Source: Miltoncostaea marina (GTDB taxonomy: Bacteria; Actinomycetota; Thermoleophilia; Miltoncostaeales; Miltoncostaeaceae). From it: DNA of 64,000 bases. Position 1 is the stretch's first letter, and every line of letters starts with the position of its first letter. The translations under genes and the position numbers were made by a program. The DNA is taken from assembly GCF_018141525.1 (NCBI RefSeq), contig NZ_CP064655.1:1736001-1800000 (forward strand), in the 5' to 3' direction. Below the pieces are notes generated by a model that was not told the DNA's origin, ran no database searches, and saw nothing but the letters and a program-made list of their open reading frames with translations. This document shows positions 1-8,361 of this stretch, piece by piece.

Positions 1-201
1 CCGCTCGACGTGCTGATCGCGGGCGACGACGAGGAGGCGAAGGGCCGCGTGGCCCGGCTCGCCCGCGACGGCGGCATGACGCCACGCGACGCCGGCCCGC
101 TGCGGCGCGCCCGCGAGCTGGAGGCCGCCGGCTACCTGCACATGGCGCTCACCCAGGGCACCGAGGCCCCGTTCGGCACCGCGCTGCGGGTGGTCGCCTA
201 G
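1..201 (+). CDS. NADPH-dependent F420 reductase, C-terminal fragment
   Basis: The frame is open from the first base to a TAG stop, so only about 66 C-terminal residues are present and the start lies outside the window. The segments DVLIAGDDEEAK and DAGPLRRARELEAAGYLHM resemble the C-terminal helical part of the NADPH:F420 oxidoreductase family, which moves hydride between NADP(H) and the deazaflavin F420 in the cytoplasm. The Rossmann domain is not visible, so the family call rests on these short segments. The gene converges on the Nudix gene and overlaps its end by four bases. Confidence 0.6.
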   Translation, partial: PLDVLIAGDDEEAKGRVARLARDGGMTPRDAGPLRRARELEAAGYLHMALTQGTEAPFGTALRVVA

Positions 202-749
202 CCCGGGGGGCGCATCTCCCGCTCGAGCCGCAGGAGGCCGATCAGGGTCTTGGCGTCGCGCACCTCGTCGATGAGCCGGCCGAGATCGCCGAGCGGCCAC
301 CGGACGACCTCGATCATCTCGTCCTCGCCCTCCGCCCGCGCCTCGACGGGGGTCAGGTCGCTCGCCATGAAGAGGTGGATGAACTCGGTGAGCATGGCGG
401 GCGCGGTGTAGAAGCCGCCGGCGGCCCGCCAGGTGGCCGCGGCGCGGCCCGTCTCCTCGGCGAGCTCGCGGCGGGCGCACCCGAGCGGGTCCTCGCCCGG
501 CACGTCGAGCTTGCCGGCCGGCAGCTCCAGCGTGAACTCCTCGACCGCCTCGCGCGGCTGGCGCACGAGCAGGACGTGGTCGTCCTCGACCGCCACGACG
601 ACCGCCGCGCCCGGGTGGTCCATGACCTCCCGCCGCACGACCGAGCCGTCGGGGCGCCGGTAGTCGGAGACGCGCAGGTCGACGATCATCCCGCGGTAGA
701 CCGGCTCCGACCGCACCGGCGGCCCGAGCCCGCCCGAGCGGTCGCTCAC
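198..749 (-). CDS. Nudix hydrolase, ADP-ribose pyrophosphatase-like
   Basis: A 183-residue cytoplasmic Nudix protein. The Nudix box lies at about residues 79-101 and ends in RELAEETG; it has one residue more than the canonical spacing between the first Gly and Glu. The upstream LELPAGK and downstream GGFYTAPAMLTE are typical of ADP-ribose pyrophosphatases, which cleave ADP-ribose to AMP and ribose 5-phosphate. The GTG start is chosen because it overlaps the stop of the M20 peptidase gene as GTGA, implying translational coupling. It is the third gene of a pyrG-peptidase-Nudix unit. The exact nucleotide substrate cannot be fixed from sequence. Confidence 0.85.
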   Translation of the reverse strand: MSDRSGGLGPPVRSEPVYRGMIVDLRVSDYRRPDGSVVRREVMDHPGAAVVVAVEDDHVLLVRQPREAVEEFTLELPAGKLDVPGEDPLGCARRELAEETGRAAATWRAAGGFYTAPAMLTEFIHLFMASDLTPVEARAEGEDEMIEVVRWPLGDLGRLIDEVRDAKTLIGLLRLEREMRPPG

Positions 750-1882
750 GCGGCCCCGCGGGCCGCGTCCACCAGGCCCAGGGTGACGTCGAGCATCGCC
801 TCGAGGCTCTCGACGGCGATGCTCTCGTCGGGCGTGTGCACGTCGGTCATGCCGTTGCAGAGGTTGACCGCGGGGAAGCCGTTGAGCAGGAAGGCGTTGA
901 CGTCGGAGCCGCCCCCGCTCTGCACCAGGCGCGGCTCGTGGCCCAGCCCGGCGAGCACGTCGAGCGCCATGCGCACCTGGGGATCGCCCTCGCCCAGGCG
1001 GTAGGCGCTGAACTCGCGCTCCACGTGGGTCTCGAGGTCGACCTCGCACTCGCTGGCGGCCCAGGTGAGCGCGTCCAGCATGGCGGTGAGCTGGATGCCG
1101 AGCGCCCGCTCGTCGCGGCTGCGCGCCTCGGCGGTCACCGTGCAGCGCTCGGCCACCACGTTGGTCGCCGTCCCGCCGCCGACTGTGCCGACGTTCGCGG
1201 TGGTCTCGGCGTCGATCCGCCCCAGCGGCATGCGCGTGATCGCGCGCGCGGCCGCGAGGATCGCGCTGCGGCCCGCCTCGGGGGCGATGCCGGCGTGCGC
1301 GGCGCGGCCGACGAACGTGGCGGTGACGCGGTAGAGCGAGGGCGCGGCGACCACGACGTCGCCGACCGGGCCGGTGTGGTCGTAGACGAAGCCGAAGCGG
1401 GCCAGCAGCGGCGAGGGGTCGAAGACATGGGCGCCGCGCAGGCCGATCTCCTCGCACGGGGTGAAGACCAGCTCGACGCCCGCGTGCGGGCGCCCCTCCT
1501 CCACCACGCGCCGCATGCCCTCGAGCATCGCGGCCACGGCGGCCTTGTTGTCGCCGCCGAGGATCGCGTCGTGGCGGTTGCGCAGGCGCCCGTCGGCCAG
1601 CTCCACCTCGATCGGGCCCGTCACCGGCACGGTGTCGAGGTGCGAGGCCAGCATGATCGGGGTGCCGGGGGCGGTCGCCGGGAAGCGGCCGATGATGTTG
1701 CCGCAGCCCGCGGGCAGGCTGGTGGCGGCGCCGTCCTCGATCACCTCCGCGCCCATCTCGCGCAGCATGCCGCGCACGACCTCCGCGACCGCCGCCTCCT
1801 GGCGCGACGGGGACGGGATCTCGCACAGGCGCACGGTGAGGCGCGCCACCGGGGGCAGCGCCTCGAGCTCCTCCGGGCTCAC
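746..1882 (-). CDS. M20 family metallopeptidase, PepT/YqjE-like
   Basis: A 378-residue di-zinc peptidase. Expected ligands are visible: H81 and D83 in SHLDTVP, D111 in GGDNKAA and the Glu pair at about 144-145 in TPCEEIGL. The middle section, about residues 180-290, is the dimerisation/lid domain of M20 enzymes. The family hydrolyses short peptides or acyl-amino acids in the cytoplasm, and this subgroup resembles tripeptidase PepT and YqjE. The GTG start overlaps the pyrG stop by GTGA, which excludes the longer open frame upstream. The peptide substrate is unknown. Confidence 0.87.
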   Translation of the reverse strand: MSPEELEALPPVARLTVRLCEIPSPSRQEAAVAEVVRGMLREMGAEVIEDGAATSLPAGCGNIIGRFPATAPGTPIMLASHLDTVPVTGPIEVELADGRLRNRHDAILGGDNKAAVAAMLEGMRRVVEEGRPHAGVELVFTPCEEIGLRGAHVFDPSPLLARFGFVYDHTGPVGDVVVAAPSLYRVTATFVGRAAHAGIAPEAGRSAILAAARAITRMPLGRIDAETTANVGTVGGGTATNVVAERCTVTAEARSRDERALGIQLTAMLDALTWAASECEVDLETHVEREFSAYRLGEGDPQVRMALDVLAGLGHEPRLVQSGGGSDVNAFLLNGFPAVNLCNGMTDVHTPDESIAVESLEAMLDVTLGLVDAARGAA

Positions 1883-3534
1883 CCGCCCAGCTGCGCGTGC
1901 TCGCGGGCGGGCGCGACCCCCGGCCGGACACGGGCCCGCTCGGCGGCGGCGCCCACGAACTCGCGGAAGAGGGGCTGCGGGCGGGTCGGGCGGCTCTTGA
2001 ACTCGGGGTGGAACTGCGAGGCGCAGAACCACGGGTGGTCGGGCAGCTCGACGAGCTCGACCAGGCGCCCGTTGGGCGAGCGGCCGCTCATCACGAGGCC
2101 GGCGCGCTCAATCTCGTCGCGCATGGATGGGTTGACCTCGTAGCGGTGGCGGTGGCGCTCGTAGATGACCGCCTCGTCGCCGTAGGCCGCGCGCGCCCGG
2201 GTGCCCGGCTGCAGGTGCACCGGGTCGGCGCCCAGGCGCATGGTGCCGCCGCGCTCCTCGATGGCGCGCTGCTCCGGCAGCAGGTCGATGACCGGGTAGG
2301 GCGTCTCGGGGTCGAACTCGCTCGAGTTGGCGCCGTCCATGCCGCAGACGTGACGGGCGTACTCGATGACCGCCACCTGCATGCCGAGGCAGATGCCGAG
2401 GTACGGCACCCGCTCCTCGCGGGCGTGGCGGACGGCCGCGATCTTGCCCTCGATGCCGCGGCCGCCGAAGCCGCCCGGCACCAGGATGCCGTCGGCCCCC
2501 TGCAGGTGGTCGCGCAGGTGCGGGTCCTCGGCGTCGACCCAGTCGATCTCGACCTCGACGCCGTGGTGGATGGCCGCGTGCTTGAGCGCCTCGGCGACCG
2601 ACAGGTACGCGTCGTGCAGCTGGACGTACTTGCCGACCAGCGCGATGCGCACGCGGCCCTCGCAGGCGTGGATGCGCTCGACGATGGCGCGCCAGTCGGT
2701 GAGGTCCGGCGCGGGGGCGGTCACGCCGAGGCGCGCGCACACCACCCGGGCGAAGCCCTCGGCCTCGAGGTTGAGCGGCACCTCGTAGATGTCGGGCGCG
2801 TCGACCGCCGAGATCACCGCGTTGCTCGCGATGCCGCCGTAGAGGGCGATCTTCTGGCGGATGTCGTCGGTCAGCGGCCGGTCGGAGCGCAGCACGAGCA
2901 CGTCGGGCTCGATACCGATGCGGCGCAGCTCGTTGACCGAGTGCTGGGTGGTCTTGCTCTTGAGCTCGCCCGAGGCCTCGAGGTACGGCACGAGGGTCAC
3001 GTGCACGAAGCAGACGTGCTCGCGGCCCACGTCGTTGCGGAACTGGCGGATGGCCTCGAGGAACGGCAGCGACTCGATGTCGCCCACCGTGCCGCCGATC
3101 TCGATGATCACCACCTCGGCGCCGGAGCTGGCCGCCGCCTGGCGGATGCGCGCCTTGATCTCGTCCGTCACGTGCGGGATGACCTGGATGGTCGCCCCGA
3201 GGAAGTCGCCCCGGCGCTCCTTCTTGATTACCGCGTCGTAGACCGCGCCGGTCGTCACGTTCGAGATGCGGCTGAGGCTCTCGTCGGTGAAGCGCTCGTA
3301 GTGGCCGAGGTCCAGGTCCGTCTCGGCCCCGTCCTCGGTCACGAACACCTCGCCGTGCTGGAAGGGGCTCATGGTCCCCGGGTCCACGTTGAGGTAGGGG
3401 TCGCACTTCTGCAGCGACACGCTGATCCCGCGCGCCTTCAGCAGCGTCCCCAGCGAGGCCGCCGAGATGCCCTTCCCGAGGCCGGAGACGACACCCCCCG
3501 TCACGAAGACGTACTTGACCGGTGCCTCGCCCAC
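1879..3534 (-). CDS. pyrG: CTP synthase
   Basis: A 551-residue enzyme that aminates UTP to CTP using glutamine and ATP, the last step of pyrimidine nucleotide synthesis. The N-terminal synthetase domain has the diagnostic [13 protein letters not shown] (about residues 11-23) and [12 protein letters not shown]. The C-terminal glutamine amidotransferase has its nucleophile in GICLGMQ and the His/Glu pair in FHPEF. The first plausible start is the GTG reading [11 protein letters not shown], since the Val of VKYVFV is GTC and cannot initiate. It is preceded by GGGAGG at about 4 bases and by a TATCCT -10 candidate at 3564-3569. It heads the pyrG-peptidase-Nudix unit. Confidence 0.97.
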   Translation of the reverse strand: MGEAPVKYVFVTGGVVSGLGKGISAASLGTLLKARGISVSLQKCDPYLNVDPGTMSPFQHGEVFVTEDGAETDLDLGHYERFTDESLSRISNVTTGAVYDAVIKKERRGDFLGATIQVIPHVTDEIKARIRQAAASSGAEVVIIEIGGTVGDIESLPFLEAIRQFRNDVGREHVCFVHVTLVPYLEASGELKSKTTQHSVNELRRIGIEPDVLVLRSDRPLTDDIRQKIALYGGIASNAVISAVDAPDIYEVPLNLEAEGFARVVCARLGVTAPAPDLTDWRAIVERIHACEGRVRIALVGKYVQLHDAYLSVAEALKHAAIHHGVEVEIDWVDAEDPHLRDHLQGADGILVPGGFGGRGIEGKIAAVRHAREERVPYLGICLGMQVAVIEYARHVCGMDGANSSEFDPETPYPVIDLLPEQRAIEERGGTMRLGADPVHLQPGTRARAAYGDEAVIYERHRHRYEVNPSMRDEIERAGLVMSGRSPNGRLVELVELPDHPWFCASQFHPEFKSRPTRPQPLFREFVGAAAERARVRPGVAPAREHAQLGG

Positions 3535-3563
3535 GTGACCTCCCTCGCCCGACGACCACGGTG

Positions 3564-3569
3564 AGGATA
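3564..3569 (-). promoter_or_regulatory. -10 element candidate for pyrG
   Basis: On the minus strand the hexamer reads TATCCT, 29 bases upstream of the GTG. With a transcript start about 7 bases downstream this gives a leader of roughly 22 bases, enough to include the visible GGGAGG ribosome-binding site. No clear -35 element was recognised. Confidence 0.4.
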
Positions 3570-3673
3570 GCGGGAGGGTCGGCGGGTGGCCGCCCGTCGG
3601 GCCTGTCACCGGGGGTCGTGGGGGACGCTCCGTGCGGCCGCGGCGGGTGGCGGGACGCCGGCGCGGGGGGATC

Positions 3674-3808
3674 GCGCGATTGGCGCAGGCGGGTCGCGCC
3701 AATTGGCGCGACCCGCATGGTGAGCCCCGTCGATGGCGATCCCGCGCCATTCCATAGGCGTGCGCCCGTCGTGCGCCATTTGGCGCGGACCGCGTGCGCC
3801 AATCGCGC
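3674..3808. repeat. Nested palindromic element built on GCGCCAAT
   Basis: Two 13-base arms, GCGCGATTGGCGC at 3674-3686 and its exact complement GCGCCAATCGCGC at 3796-3808, enclose about 110 bases. Inside lies a perfect 28-bp palindrome at 3689-3716 centred on CCAATTGG, and a smaller one (GCGCCA-TT-TGGCGC) at 3773-3786. The gap between pyrG and the methyltransferase remnant (3535-3942) holds nothing else recognisable. Part of the sequence (TTGGCGCGACCCGC and GTGCGCCAATCG) recurs in the hairpin at 31486-31536. Function unknown; a mobile palindromic repeat or a protein-binding site are both possible. Confidence 0.7.
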
Positions 3809-3942
3809 AGACAGCGGGCGGGGCGGCGGCGGCCCGCTGACAGGGCGTCGGGGCCGGCCCCCGACGGGGATGCCCCCCGGCGGGCCGGGGCGGCGATGCT
3901 GGACGCCCCGGCCCGCGAGGAGGCGGCGACGGCCCGCCGGCG

Positions 3943-4651
3943 TTCGACCGGGAGGAGGCCCGGCGGACGGAGGCGGTCCACCTGATCGAGGACGCCGTGC
4001 GGCGGCGCGGGATCGTGCGCCGGGCGCTGGCGGCCTCGGCGGGCGAGCGGGTGCTCGACGTCGGCTGCGGCCCCCGGTTCGTCCGCGGCGGGCCGGCCGG
4101 CGGGGTGGGGCCGTCGGGGGGCGTCGTCGGCGTCGACCGCAGCGCGGCGATGCTCGAGCTCGCCCGCCGGCGGTGCGCGGGCCTCGCGGACGTGACCCTG
4201 CCGGTCGGCGACGCCTCGTGCGACGCGGCCCTCTGCGTGCAGGTGCTCGAGTACGCGCCCGACGTGCCGGCCGCGCCGGCCGAGATGGGACATCGACCGG
4301 GCGACGCGCTCCGTGCACGCGGAGGACGAGGCGCGCAGCGACCGTGTGCCGGAGGCCTGGGAGGAGCACCTCGAGCACCGCTCCCTCCCCCGCACGCTCG
4401 CGCCCCTCATGCGGGCCGCCGGCGTCGCCGACGAGCGCATGGAGGGTCACGCCTTCGCCACCGCCGAGCTCGACGAGGCCCGCCACTCCGGCGCGGCGCT
4501 CGTCCCCTTCATCGGGGCGTTCGTCGCCGGTCGCGGCCGCGTGGCGCCGGAGGAGGTGGCGGCGTGGGAGGCGGAGCAGCGCGCGCTGGGCGCGCGGGGC
4601 GCGTGCTCCTTCGCCTGCACCCAGTGCTGCGTCACCGGGCGGGCGGCGTGA
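3943..4651 (+). pseudogene. Decayed class I SAM-dependent methyltransferase
   Basis: The first part reads in one frame from [20 protein letters not shown] through the SAM-binding [10 protein letters not shown], the acidic [17 protein letters not shown] and [16 protein letters not shown]. At about 4285 the meaningful frame changes and continues as [18 protein letters not shown] to the end. Roughly twelve residues that family members have at the switch (the HRALRPGG strand) are missing, and a second gap follows DVTLPVGD. No standard start codon exists in the first frame after the stop at 3838. These are deletions rather than a single indel, so a real pseudogene is more likely than a sequencing error. 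Intact relatives are UbiE-like methyltransferases of unknown substrate. Confidence 0.7.
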
Positions 4652-4661
4652 GGACGGCCGG

Positions 4662-6350
4662 TCAGCCCGCGCGGCGGGCGAGCAGCTCCTCGGCGTGCCG
4701 CCGGGCGCCGGCGTCGGCGACGCCGGCGCCGAGCATGCGGCAGAGCTCCTCGACGAGGGCCTCCCCCTCGACCGGCTCGATGCGGGTGGTGGCGCGGCCG
4801 TCGGCGTCGATGCCCTTCACCAGGCGGTAGTGGGCGTCGGCCATCGCGGCGACCTGGGGCAGGTGGGTGATCACGATCACCTGGCGGCCGCCGGCGAAGG
4901 CGCGCAGCCGGGCGCCGACCGCGGTGGCGGTGACGCCGCCGATGCCGGCGTCCACCTCGTCCATCACCCAGGTCGCGTCGTCCCCGGCGGCGGCGACGCC
5001 GTGGAGGGCGAGCAGGACGCGGGAGAGCTCGCCGCCCGAGGCGGTCGCGGCGAGCGGGGCCTCGGGCAGGCCGGGGTTGGCCCGCAGCCAGACGACGCAC
5101 GAGTCGGCGGGCGGGTCGGCGTCGTCCTCGACCAGCTCGACGCGCAGCTCGGCGCGCGGCATGGCGAGGTCGGCGAGCTCCGCGCGCACGGCCTCCGCCA
5201 GGCGGGGCGCCGCCTCGGCGCGCGTCTCGCGCAGCTCGAGGGCCACGCCGATCGCCTCCTGCAGCGCGGCCTCGCGCTCCTCGGCCAGCGCCATCACCTC
5301 GTGGGCGCCCTCGTCCAGGCCGCGCAGGGACTCGCGGGCCTCGTCGGCGCGCGCGACCACCGTCTCGACCCCCGGCCCCCAGCGGCGGTCGAGGCGCGAG
5401 TAGGCGTCGAGCCGGTCCTCCACCTGCGCCAGCCGGCCCGGCTCGGCGTCGAGGTCGTCGAGGTAGGCGCGCAGCGCGAGGGCGGCCTCCTGCAGCGTCG
5501 CCTGGGCGGCCGCCAGCTCGCCGTGCGGCCCGGCCAGGGCCTCGTCGACCGGCACCATCGGCGCCAGCGCGGCCGCGGCGGCGCCGACCGTCGCCAGCGC
5601 GCCCCCCTCGCCGTCGCTCGGCGACAGGGCCTCGGCGGCCGCGGCGGCCGCCGCCGCGAGCCCCTCCGCGTGGCGCAGCCGCTCGCGCTCGGCGAGGAGC
5701 GCGGCGTGCTCGGCCGGCTCGGGGGCGACCGCCTCGACCGCGGCCACCAGCTCCTGGAGCTCCTCGCGCTCGCGCTCGGCCCGCTCGCGCCGGGCGCGCG
5801 CCGCCGCGAGCGCCCGGTCGAGCCCGCGCAGGCGGCGGCGCAGCCCCGTGAGCCGCTCCGCGGCGGCGGTGGCCCCGGGGCCGGCGAAGGCGTCGAGGAT
5901 CGCGAGCTGGCTGGCCGCGCTCACCAGCCGGCGGTGCTCGTGCTGGGCCGAGAAGCGCACGAGCGCCCGCGCCAGCGCCGCGACCGCCTCGCGCGGCGCG
6001 GCCTGGCCGTCGATCAGCGCCCGGGCGCGCCCCTCGGCGGGCACCCGGCGGGCGATGACCACCTCCGACTCGTCCTCGGCCAGCTCGCGCAGCGGCAGCG
6101 CCGGGTCGTCCTCGTCGAGCGCGTCCCAGAACCCGGGGGGCACGGCGAGGGTCGCCTGCACGAGCGCGTGGCGCGCCCCGGGGCGCACGGCGCCGGCGTC
6201 GGCCGGCCCGCCGGCCAGCAGCCCGAGCGCCTGGGCCAGCACGGTCTTGCCGGCGCCGGTCTCCCCCGTCACCGCCGTCAGGCCGGCCGGCGGCGCCAGC
6301 TCGGCGCGCTCGATGACGACGAGGTCGCGGACCTCGAGCGAGCGGATCAC
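4662..6350 (-). CDS. recN: DNA repair protein RecN
   Basis: A 562-residue SMC-like ATPase that acts early in recombinational double-strand-break repair. Walker A is GETGAGKT at residues 29-36. The QHEHRRL segment and a long Ala/Glu/Arg-rich coiled coil in the middle follow, then the signature region SGGELSRVLLAL, Walker B WVMDEVDAGIGG and a D-loop/His motif ITHLPQVAA near the C terminus. The GTG start overlaps the NAD kinase stop by GTGA, so the longer upstream extension is rejected. It is the last gene of a tlyA-nadK-recN unit, an arrangement common in Gram-positive bacteria. It converges on the methyltransferase remnant. Confidence 0.95.
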   Translation of the reverse strand: MIRSLEVRDLVVIERAELAPPAGLTAVTGETGAGKTVLAQALGLLAGGPADAGAVRPGARHALVQATLAVPPGFWDALDEDDPALPLRELAEDESEVVIARRVPAEGRARALIDGQAAPREAVAALARALVRFSAQHEHRRLVSAASQLAILDAFAGPGATAAAERLTGLRRRLRGLDRALAAARARRERAEREREELQELVAAVEAVAPEPAEHAALLAERERLRHAEGLAAAAAAAAEALSPSDGEGGALATVGAAAAALAPMVPVDEALAGPHGELAAAQATLQEAALALRAYLDDLDAEPGRLAQVEDRLDAYSRLDRRWGPGVETVVARADEARESLRGLDEGAHEVMALAEEREAALQEAIGVALELRETRAEAAPRLAEAVRAELADLAMPRAELRVELVEDDADPPADSCVVWLRANPGLPEAPLAATASGGELSRVLLALHGVAAAGDDATWVMDEVDAGIGGVTATAVGARLRAFAGGRQVIVITHLPQVAAMADAHYRLVKGIDADGRATTRIEPVEGEALVEELCRMLGAGVADAGARRHAEELLARRAG

Positions 6351-7249
6351 GGCCGGCCGAACTTCTCCCGGTAGCGCCGGTAGAACGACGCCTCGGGGAA
6401 CGTCGCCAGGTGCACGTCGGAGCCACCCAGCCCGATGGTGATCGACCGGCCCGGGCGCAGTGCGCCGATGCGCTGGCCGTCGGCCTGGATGTCGACGTCG
6501 CCGATCAGGGCGCTGTTGGTGACGACGAGCTGCTCCCCCGCGCCGATGACGAGCGGCCGGCTGTCGAGGTGGTGCAGGGCGATGAACGACAGGACGAAGC
6601 AGCGCACCCGCCAGGAGACCGTGGGCCCGCCGGCGGCGAGGTTGTACGCGGTCGAGCCGACCGGGGTGCTCACGACCAGGCCGTCGCAGCGCACGGTGGC
6701 GACGAGCTCGCCGTCGACCGAGTAGCTGAGGTCGGCGATGCGCGACTCGCCGCCGCGGAAGAGGGCCAGGTCGTTGACGGCCAGCACCTCGCCGTCGCTC
6801 CACTCCGCCTTCAGCGACGGCAGCTCGAGCACGATGTACTCGCCGGTCAGCGCCCGGCGCAGGTCGCGCTCGAGGGTCTCGCGCTCGATGGAGGCGAGGA
6901 AGCCGACCCGGCCGTAGTTGACCCCGATCACCGGCGCGCCGGAGCCGGCCTCGCGCGCCAGCGCGCGCAGGATGCTGCCGTCGCCGCCGAGCACGAGGAT
7001 GAGGTCCTCGCCCCCCGGGCGCAGCCGCATGCCGTCGCCGGAGGAGTAGGGCGCCAGCACGCGATGCTTGACCACCTCGCCGGCCGGCACGAGCACCTCG
7101 ACGCCGGCGTCCTCGAGGATCGACAGCACGGCCGGCAGGGTGGAGGCGGTGACCGCGGGCTCGCGGTGGGTGAGCAGCAGGACGCGGCCGACCGCCCGCC
7201 CCTCCGCGGTGGCGATCGGGGGCCCGCCGCGGCGGGTGGTGGGGCTCAC
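6347..7249 (-). CDS. nadK: NAD kinase
   Basis: A 300-residue cytoplasmic enzyme that phosphorylates NAD to NADP. The catalytic GGDG is at residues 88-91 (LILVLGGDGSILRA), followed by NYGRVGFLA, the NAD-contacting AVNDLAL and the glycine-rich GSTAYNLAAGGP. The GTG start overlaps the tlyA stop by GTGA and its own stop overlaps recN, so all three genes are probably translationally coupled. The residues after GGP (TVSWRVRCFVLSFIALHHL) differ from the usual PIVHP-like segment, a modest oddity in an otherwise standard protein. Confidence 0.94.
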   Translation of the reverse strand: MSPTTRRGGPPIATAEGRAVGRVLLLTHREPAVTASTLPAVLSILEDAGVEVLVPAGEVVKHRVLAPYSSGDGMRLRPGGEDLILVLGGDGSILRALAREAGSGAPVIGVNYGRVGFLASIERETLERDLRRALTGEYIVLELPSLKAEWSDGEVLAVNDLALFRGGESRIADLSYSVDGELVATVRCDGLVVSTPVGSTAYNLAAGGPTVSWRVRCFVLSFIALHHLDSRPLVIGAGEQLVVTNSALIGDVDIQADGQRIGALRPGRSITIGLGGSDVHLATFPEASFYRRYREKFGRP

Positions 7250-7995
7250 GACGCCGTCCCGGCGTCGTGGGCGAGGACGAACACCTCGCGATTGCCCTTC
7301 GGCCCCGGCAGCCCGGCGTCCGCGGTCCCGATCACTCGCCCCCCGTTGTCCTCGACGACCCCGATCACCCCGCGCACCGCGTCGGCGCGCGCCGCCTCGT
7401 CCCGCACGACGCCGCCCGACCCGACCCGCTCGCGACCGACCTCGAACTGCGGCTTGACCATCACCATCGCACGCCACCCGGGCGCCAGGCACGGCACCAC
7501 CGCGCCCCAGACCGTGCCGATCGAGATGAAGGAGAGGTCACAGGTGACCAGGTCGGGCGCCCACGGCAGGTCGCCGGGCGCGAGGTGGCGGGCGTTGGTC
7601 CGCTCCATGACCGTCACCCGCGGGTCCTGGCGCAGCCGCCAGTCGAGCTGCCCGTAGCCCACGTCGAGGGCGATGACCCGCTCGGCGCCGCGGCGCAGCA
7701 GGACGTCCGTGAAGCCGCCGGTGGAGGCGCCGAGGTCGAGCGCGCCCGCGCCGGCCACGTCGACGCCCAGCGCGTCGAGGGCGGCGGCGAGCTTGACGCC
7801 GCCCCGGGAGACGTACTCCTGGTCCCGACGCACGTCGAGCGCGGCGCCGGACGGGACGGCCGTGCCCGGCTTGTCGACCGGCCTGCCGTCGACGCGCACC
7901 CGCCCCGCCATGACGGCCGCCTGGGCGCGGGCGCGCGACGGGAACAGGCCGCGCTGGACGAGCTCGACGTCCAGTCGTGATCGGGCGGAGGCCAC
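7246..7995 (-). CDS. tlyA: TlyA family rRNA methyltransferase
   Basis: A 249-residue protein with an N-terminal S4 RNA-binding domain (about residues 4-60, RLDVELVQRGLFPSRARAQ) and an FtsJ/RrmJ-like methyltransferase domain carrying ALDLGASTGGFTDVLL. TlyA proteins 2'-O-methylate cytidines in 16S and, in some species, 23S rRNA, and loss can give capreomycin resistance in mycobacteria. The GTG start lies 6 bases after a TATCAT hexamer, suggesting a leaderless transcript. It leads the tlyA-nadK-recN unit. Confidence 0.92.
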   Translation of the reverse strand: MASARSRLDVELVQRGLFPSRARAQAAVMAGRVRVDGRPVDKPGTAVPSGAALDVRRDQEYVSRGGVKLAAALDALGVDVAGAGALDLGASTGGFTDVLLRRGAERVIALDVGYGQLDWRLRQDPRVTVMERTNARHLAPGDLPWAPDLVTCDLSFISIGTVWGAVVPCLAPGWRAMVMVKPQFEVGRERVGSGGVVRDEAARADAVRGVIGVVEDNGGRVIGTADAGLPGPKGNREVFVLAHDAGTAS

Positions 7996-8001
7996 CGGGC
8001 G

Positions 8002-8007
8002 ATGATA
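8002..8007 (-). promoter_or_regulatory. Leaderless-type -10 element for tlyA
   Basis: Minus-strand TATCAT followed by six bases (CGCCCG) and the GTG start. Such spacing places the transcript start at or next to the initiation codon, as in leaderless actinobacterial mRNAs. Confidence 0.5.
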
Positions 8008-8059
8008 GCCGCGCCCTCGGCGGCCGCCTGCCCCGTGCCCGGCCGACAGGCCGGGGGCC

Positions 8060-8359
8060 GACGTGCAGATCCCCGGCCAGGGACGATCTGCCGCGTGGCC
8101 CGCGGGCACGGCGTGGGGCCCCCGCGTGACAGGGATCGCCCGGCGCCGGCGCGGCCGCCCAGGCGGGGCGCCGGTGTGCAGATCGCCCCGGCCAGGGACC
8201 ATCTGTCGCGTGACCGCCGGCGAGCGCGTGGGTCCCCTCGTGACAGGGGTTCTTCCCGGCGCCCACCCCGCCGCAGGCGGTGCGCCGGTGTGCAAATCGC
8301 CGCGGCCGGCGGCGATCTGCCGCGTGACCCGGCCCGAAAGAGGCCGGGTCCCCGCCTGA
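8060..8359. repeat. Three-unit tandem array of a compound-hairpin repeat
   Basis: Three related units start their central hairpin at 8066 (CAGATC), 8179 (CAGATC) and 8293 (CAAATC), giving a period of 113-114 bases. The best unit (8258-8359) contains three successive hairpins: GGCGC/GCGCC, CAAATCGCC/GGCGATCTG and GACCCGGCC/GGCCGGGTC. A close fourth copy sits at 55197-55298. The array fills the 366-base gap between tlyA and the dxs stop, where no gene is visible. Paired changes in the central stem (CAGATC with GATCTG, CAAATC with GATTTG) suggest the structure is maintained. Confidence 0.8.
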
Positions 8360-8361
8360 GA

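Noticed and set aside
198-2143. Very long open frames on both strands across the Nudix and M20 genes
   Set aside because: They are antisense or off-frame shadows caused by lack of AT-rich stops; composition is Arg/Pro/Ala/His-rich with no motifs, unlike the chosen frames.
3522-6374. 950-codon plus-strand open frame opposite recN
   Set aside because: No recognisable motif and RecN motifs are complete on the other strand.
8060-8359. Small coding gene read through the repeat array
   Set aside because: Open frames exist on both strands but repeat with the 113-114 bp period and have no ribosome-binding site or protein-like composition.
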